From Thermomicrobiales bacterium (GTDB taxonomy: Bacteria; Chloroflexota; Chloroflexia; Thermomicrobiales; UBA6265), in contig JAWKPF010000036.1 in NCBI GenBank assembly GCA_041390825.1, forward strand, positions 1 to 42,615: a stretch of 42,615 bases of DNA, read 5' to 3'. A model generated the notes under the pieces. It saw only the letters and a program-made list of their open reading frames with translations, was not told the origin of the DNA and searched no databases. How positions within the stretch are numbered: position 1 is the first letter of the stretch; the number at the start of each line of letters is the position of its first letter. This document shows, piece after piece, positions 39,835-42,615 of the stretch. The position numbers and the translations under genes were made by a program.

Positions 39835-40509
39835 ATGGCTCACCGCGCCGAGGCGCGGCGTCGCATGTTGCAGCATGCACGTCGTGCAATCGTTGCCGTT
39901 GCAGCAGGATCGACCCTGCTGCTCTCCTCCGCGCTTCCAGCGCTCGCCCGTGAACTCCCCGTCATTACCGCCCCAAGTCCATCCTCGGACGCCTCCACCA
40001 AGTCTCCGTCCTATCTGGTCCCCACGCGCATGATTCCCGTCGGAGGAGCAGACGGCGGAACCGTCATTGGTTTTGCCCCGGCCGCGGTCGACCCAGACGC
40101 GCTTCCGTATGGTGAAATCCTGGCCGCTCCGGCCGTCGGACCCACCATCGTGAGCATCGCGATGTCGTATCTCGGCTATCCCTATGTCGCAGCCGGCGCC
40201 GGTCCGGGCGGGTTCGACTGCTCAGGATTCACGCAGTACGTCGTCGGTTTGGCGACCGGCATCTGGATCTCGCACGCGGTCGAGGCGCAACCCTATTCGG
40301 CGGGATACTTCGTCGACTATGGCGCGTGGCAGCCGGGCGACATCATCTTCTTCCAGAACACGTATCGCGCCGGCATCTCGCACGCCGCGATCTACATCGG
40401 CGACGGCATGATCATCCACGCCGAGAACTACGAATCCGGCGTGACGATCGACAGCATCTACTCCTCCTACTACGCCCCCCGCTACTGGGGCGCCGTCCGG
40501 ATCGGGTAG
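39835..40509 (+). CDS. Secreted NlpC/P60 cell-wall peptidase
   Basis: 224 residues. The N-terminus has a basic start and hydrophobic core (RRAIVAVAAGSTLLLSSALPALA), a signal peptide likely cut after ALA near residue 39. A linker region of about 60 residues follows. The C-terminal NlpC/P60 domain begins IVSIAMSYLGYPYVAAGAGPGG and has the catalytic Cys129 in FDCSGFTQYV and His183 in GISHAAIYIGDG, with a further polar residue near HAENY. Such enzymes cut D-Glu-mesoDAP-type bonds in peptidoglycan stem peptides. ATG 39835 has a clear GGAAGGA ribosome binding site. A long structured leader and a promoter are seen upstream and a strong terminator downstream. Confidence 0.9.
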   Translation: MAHRAEARRRMLQHARRAIVAVAAGSTLLLSSALPALARELPVITAPSPSSDASTKSPSYLVPTRMIPVGGADGGTVIGFAPAAVDPDALPYGEILAAPAVGPTIVSIAMSYLGYPYVAAGAGPGGFDCSGFTQYVVGLATGIWISHAVEAQPYSAGYFVDYGAWQPGDIIFFQNTYRAGISHAAIYIGDGMIIHAENYESGVTIDSIYSSYYAPRYWGAVRIG

Positions 40510-40521
40510 CTCGCCCACACG

Positions 40522-40559
40522 AGACGTCCGTGCTCTCCAGCCCGGGAGCACGGACGTCT
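40522..40559. terminator. Intrinsic terminator, probably bidirectional
   Basis: A perfect 14-bp stem, AGACGTCCGTGCTC (40522-40535) with its complement 40546-40559, and a 10-base loop. It is 12 bases after the NlpC/P60 stop and 31 bases before the stop of the converging SRPBCC gene. The T tract is weak, but position and stem strength favour a terminator serving both genes. Confidence 0.75.
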
Positions 40560-40590
40560 TGCTTGCATCCTGAGATTCCGGTGGGTTGGT

Positions 40591-41049
40591 CTATTCCGAT
40601 TTCAGGTATCGCTCGATATTGCCCATCTGCTCTTCCCATCCTTCGGTGTTGTCGAGCAGGGAACGTTCGCGAATCTCCGGCGGGAGCGCGGCGAAACCGG
40701 ATTCGATCACGGTCAACCGGGTGCCATCACCCTCGTCGGCCAGTGTGAATTCGATCAACGTGGTCGGCACATCGTCGATCGGGATCGCCCCGTCCCAATC
40801 CCGCCCCTCATGGGTCCAGAGATAGACCACCCGGTCCATTGGTTCCACGACTTCCACCCGCCCACGATGAACGCCGTACGGGGGACCAAAATCGAAGTGG
40901 ATCGGCGCGCCCGGTTTCAGCTCGAACTCCCAAATCCCCTGGAACCAGGCCGAAACCTGCTCCGGCGTGGTCAACGCTTCCCAAACGCGGGCGCGGGGAT
41001 TCGGCAGTACGATGCTGCGCTCGATGGTGTCCTGAACAGATACAGTCAT
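40591..41049 (-). CDS. SRPBCC/AHSA1-domain protein
   Basis: 152 residues, START-like fold of the AHSA1 type: ERSIVLPNPRARVWEALTTPEQVSAWFQG, HFDFGPPYGVHRGRVEVVEP, LIEFTLADEGDGTRLTVIESGF, and the ending NTEGWEEQMGNIERYL. The C-terminal W-x-x-x-L pattern is typical. These proteins bind small hydrophobic ligands; some act as stress-related enzymes or co-chaperones. ATG 41049 is supported by AGGAG 8 bases upstream. It is the third gene after the ArsR regulator and a paralogue, likely one transcript. Confidence 0.88.
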   Translation of the reverse strand: MTVSVQDTIERSIVLPNPRARVWEALTTPEQVSAWFQGIWEFELKPGAPIHFDFGPPYGVHRGRVEVVEPMDRVVYLWTHEGRDWDGAIPIDDVPTTLIEFTLADEGDGTRLTVIESGFAALPPEIRERSLLDNTEGWEEQMGNIERYLKSE

Positions 41050-41060
41050 GTGGCTTCTCC

Positions 41061-41411
41061 TTATAAAGCTTCGGATTCGGACGCCAGGAACTGCGCCAAC
41101 GCAGCCAGCCGGCGATCCCAACGGGCTTCGACCGCGGCGACCCAATCGGTCGCCTCGCGCAGCGGCTCGGGGCGGAAGGTCACGATCCGCTCCCGGCCAC
41201 GACGCTCGGTTTCCACCAGCCCCGCGTCGTGCAGGGTGTCGAGATGCTTGGTCACCGCCTGACGCGTGATCGGGAAGACCTCGGTGAGCTGGGTGATCGT
41301 GACCGGTCCCAGCACAGAGAGCTGCTCGATCATCTTCCGGCGGGTTGGATCGGCGAGCGCAAGAAAAACCTGGCTCGGATCCCGGGTCGGTGCGGAAACC
41401 GGCGCGATCAT
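41061..41411 (-). CDS. ArsR-family winged-helix transcriptional regulator
   Basis: 116 residues. A winged helix spans ALADPTRRKMIEQLSVLGPVT, then TITQLTEVFPITRQAVTKHLDTLHDAGLVETERRG with the recognition helix RQAVTKHLDTL, and the wing RERIVTFRP. No Cys metal-site pattern is visible, so it is not a classic metal sensor. ATG 41411 has GGAGG upstream and overlaps the stop of the upstream SRPBCC gene (TGATG). ArsR-SRPBCC pairs are common in bacteria; the palindromes upstream of the operon are its likely operators. Confidence 0.88.
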   Translation of the reverse strand: MIAPVSAPTRDPSQVFLALADPTRRKMIEQLSVLGPVTITQLTEVFPITRQAVTKHLDTLHDAGLVETERRGRERIVTFRPEPLREATDWVAAVEARWDRRLAALAQFLASESEAL

Positions 41412-41872
41412 CAGCGAGCCTCCTCCGCCACGAGAAAGTCGAGCAGGTGGGTGGTCTCTTCGATCCACCCCTCGGTGTTGTCACGCAGCGCGCGCTCACG
41501 GTCGGCTTCCGGCAGGTTGGAGAAGCCCGATTCACGCACGGTCAGGCGCGTACCCTCTGGTGTCTCCTCCAGGAAGAACTCGACCAGCGTGCTCGGCGTC
41601 TGATCGAATGGAATCGAGGGATCGGGATCCGCGATGGGCACCCAGCGAAACGCGAACCGCGCCGGGGGCTCGACGACCTCGACCCTGCCGCGGGTAGATC
41701 CATACTGCTCCCAGGTGAACAGAATCGGCGCTCCCGGTTCGAGCGTCAGCGCGGCGTCCTGGCAGAACCATTGCGCGATCTGATCGGGATTGGTAATCGC
41801 ATCCCAGACGCGCTGGCGCGCGACGGGTATGACGAGCTGGCGCTCGACAGCATCCTGAATGGTCACGGTCAT
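41411..41872 (-). CDS. SRPBCC/AHSA1-domain protein (first gene of the operon)
   Basis: 153 residues, clearly related to the gene at 40591: ERQLVIPVARQRVWDAITNPDQIAQWFCQ, GSTRGRVEVVEPPARFAF, VEFFLEETPEGTRLTVRESGFSNLP, DNTEGWIEETTHLLDFL. Similar spacing throughout suggests a duplication. ATG 41872 is supported by AAGGA about 10 bases upstream. It opens the operon SRPBCC, ArsR, SRPBCC; the ligand is unknown. Confidence 0.88.
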   Translation of the reverse strand: MTVTIQDAVERQLVIPVARQRVWDAITNPDQIAQWFCQDAALTLEPGAPILFTWEQYGSTRGRVEVVEPPARFAFRWVPIADPDPSIPFDQTPSTLVEFFLEETPEGTRLTVRESGFSNLPEADRERALRDNTEGWIEETTHLLDFLVAEEAR

Positions 41873-41903
41873 GGTGTCTGGTCCTTGTGGTGAACGACGA
41901 ACA

Positions 41904-41927
41904 ATACGCAACTCATGAGTTGCGTAT
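41904..41927. promoter_or_regulatory. Perfect 24-bp palindrome, likely ArsR operator
   Basis: Every base pairs with its counterpart; half-site ATACGCAACTCA. It lies about 30 bases before the SRPBCC/ArsR operon start codon. ArsR dimers bind such symmetric sites next to promoters, and the GCAACT/AGTTGC half-sites resemble those seen before other ArsR-SRPBCC operons (recollection, not searched). Confidence 0.7.
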
Positions 41928-41949
41928 CATCGTACCAGCGACCTCTCAG

Positions 41950-41973
41950 ATATGCAACTTTTAGGTTGCGCTT
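41950..41973. promoter_or_regulatory. Second, degenerate operator-like copy
   Basis: Matches the perfect palindrome at 17 of 24 positions (core TGCAAC / GGTTGCG). The centre is 46 bases from the first copy. It lies in the space between the ArsR operon and the rightward antitoxin gene. Confidence 0.5.
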
Positions 41974-42052
41974 CCGGAGTGTAGAGATGCTGTGGACACT
42001 CGGCGTATGATCGGTTCAGCGTATCCATGAACGGCGCCAGGACAGTGTATGA

Positions 42053-42583
42053 ATGCAAACGATCATCCATTTTGACGAAGATCTCATGCGTGAGCTCATC
42101 GAGCGAGCGCGCGATGTCGGAACGTCCACAAATGAATTGGCTGCCGCGTTCGTTCGCGAGGGGCTCGGAAAACCCTCGGCCGCTTCCAGTGCTCACTCAA
42201 ATGACTCCCACCGTAATCATGGTGATCTGGGTCCTGCACGGCTTCCGAGTGGATTGCCCCAGGTCTATCTCGAGTCTGGCACTGAGGTCACGCTCGAAAC
42301 GCTTACCGGACTTCTGAACGCTGTCGAGGCCGATGACAACCTGGGCTCTCCGCTCGCGATCGACGAACCAACTCGCGCAGAGATCATCGCGTATGCGCGT
42401 GAGCACGACATACCCATCGGGTTGCTCACAGCGCGATTGCTGCAGCAATCACTGCTGTACCGAAAAGAATGGCCGTCTTGGCACGGTATCCCGCAAATTC
42501 CACCGACACATTCTGAGCCGGTCACGTTTGAGTTCGTTAAGCAACTCCAGGAAGAGCTCGATCTCGAGGATTTCCTGGATTGA
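42053..42583 (+). CDS. VapB-type antitoxin with two ribbon-helix-helix units
   Basis: 176 residues, unusually long for a ribbon-helix-helix (RHH) antitoxin. Residues 4-38 (IIHFDEDLMRELIERARDVG then TSTNELAAAFVREGL) form a normal RHH unit. Residues 100-134 (PLAIDEPTRAEIIAYAREHD then IPIGLLTARLLQQSL) align with it over 32 positions with 10 identities and like hydrophobic spacing, suggesting a second RHH unit. The C-terminal tail TFEFVKQLQEELDLEDFLD is acidic and fits toxin binding. ATG 42053 has AGGA upstream. The stop overlaps the next gene by 4 bases. Antitoxin role is inferred from the PIN-domain gene behind it. Confidence 0.7.
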   Translation: MQTIIHFDEDLMRELIERARDVGTSTNELAAAFVREGLGKPSAASSAHSNDSHRNHGDLGPARLPSGLPQVYLESGTEVTLETLTGLLNAVEADDNLGSPLAIDEPTRAEIIAYAREHDIPIGLLTARLLQQSLLYRKEWPSWHGIPQIPPTHSEPVTFEFVKQLQEELDLEDFLD

Positions 42584-42615
42584 CTGTCTACCTCCTGGAC
42601 GTCAACATCCTCATT
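42580..42615 (+). CDS. PIN-domain (VapC-like) toxin, 5' fragment
   Basis: Only 12 codons before the window ends: LTVYLLDVNILI from TTG 42580. The strand plus first catalytic Asp (LLDVNIL) is the classic PIN-domain N-terminus. It overlaps the antitoxin stop by 4 bases (TTGA), the usual VapBC arrangement. The rest of the gene lies to the right of the window. VapC toxins are metal-dependent RNases. Confidence 0.7.
   Translation, partial: MTVYLLDVNILI

Noticed and set aside
40522..40559. Operator for the SRPBCC operon
   Set aside because: It lies at the 3' ends of two converging genes, where a terminator is the simpler reading.

Overview
The window is GC-rich (clearly above 60% by eye), densely coded bacterial chromosome. 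The protein families and two lineage-style traits (secreted proteins with Ser-Pro-Ala low-complexity linkers after the signal peptide, and many short palindromic repeats, some inside genes) suggest Chloroflexota, probably Thermomicrobia. That placement is inference: there is no rRNA or other marker gene here. No tRNA, rRNA, CRISPR array, transposase or prophage gene was seen.

Layout. 1-3923 (+): the tail of a serine-hydrolase gene, an M19 dipeptidase, a BrnT-like toxin with an HTH antitoxin, a nucleoside phosphorylase and an AbrB/Doc toxin-antitoxin pair. 3920-6636 (-): a TPR/S41-type protease-like gene followed by a SelA-like PLP lyase. 6773-9502 (+): a cyclase-STAND ATPase-TPR signalling protein. 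9526-11945: a secreted protein and a CsoR-type repressor (-), then a secreted GH26 glycosidase (+). 12150-17241 (-): three overlapping genes for membrane glycosyltransferases (GT-C-like, cellulose-synthase-like GT2, GT39-like). 17800-19239 (+): a secreted glucose/sorbosone dehydrogenase. 19579-25928 (+): a complete seven-gene Mrp cation/proton antiporter operon (A-G) plus a LapA-domain gene. 25978-27309 (+): a secreted DUF4397 protein. 27333-31674 (-): an amino-sugar operon (unknown protein, NanE, SIS protein, BadF-type sugar kinase, ceramidase-like protein). 31939-37485 (-): kinase/ATPase, acetate kinase and phosphoketolase, together a phosphoketolase-acetate shunt. 38044-39397 (-): VOC-domain and DinB-like genes. 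39835-40509 (+): a secreted NlpC/P60 hydrolase behind a long structured leader. 40591-41872 (-): an ArsR regulator between two SRPBCC genes, with a palindromic operator upstream. 42053-end (+): a tandem ribbon-helix-helix antitoxin and the start of a PIN-domain toxin.

The observations most worth a second look are these. (i) A 5' leader before the NlpC/P60 gene folds into a hairpin plus a three-way-junction-like element ending at the ribosome binding site. (ii) One palindromic repeat family has entered two adjacent genes (acetate kinase and the kinase/ATPase) in frame, but in different reading frames, and has expanded to three 51-bp copies in the second. (iii) 7-bp-periodic arrays of differing core sequence sit between genes at several places, often as inverted pairs that can fold. 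(iv) The final antitoxin appears to carry two ribbon-helix-helix units in one chain. (v) The Doc toxin has Gln in place of the catalytic His. (vi) A 9-codon leader ORF overlaps the mrpA start codon.
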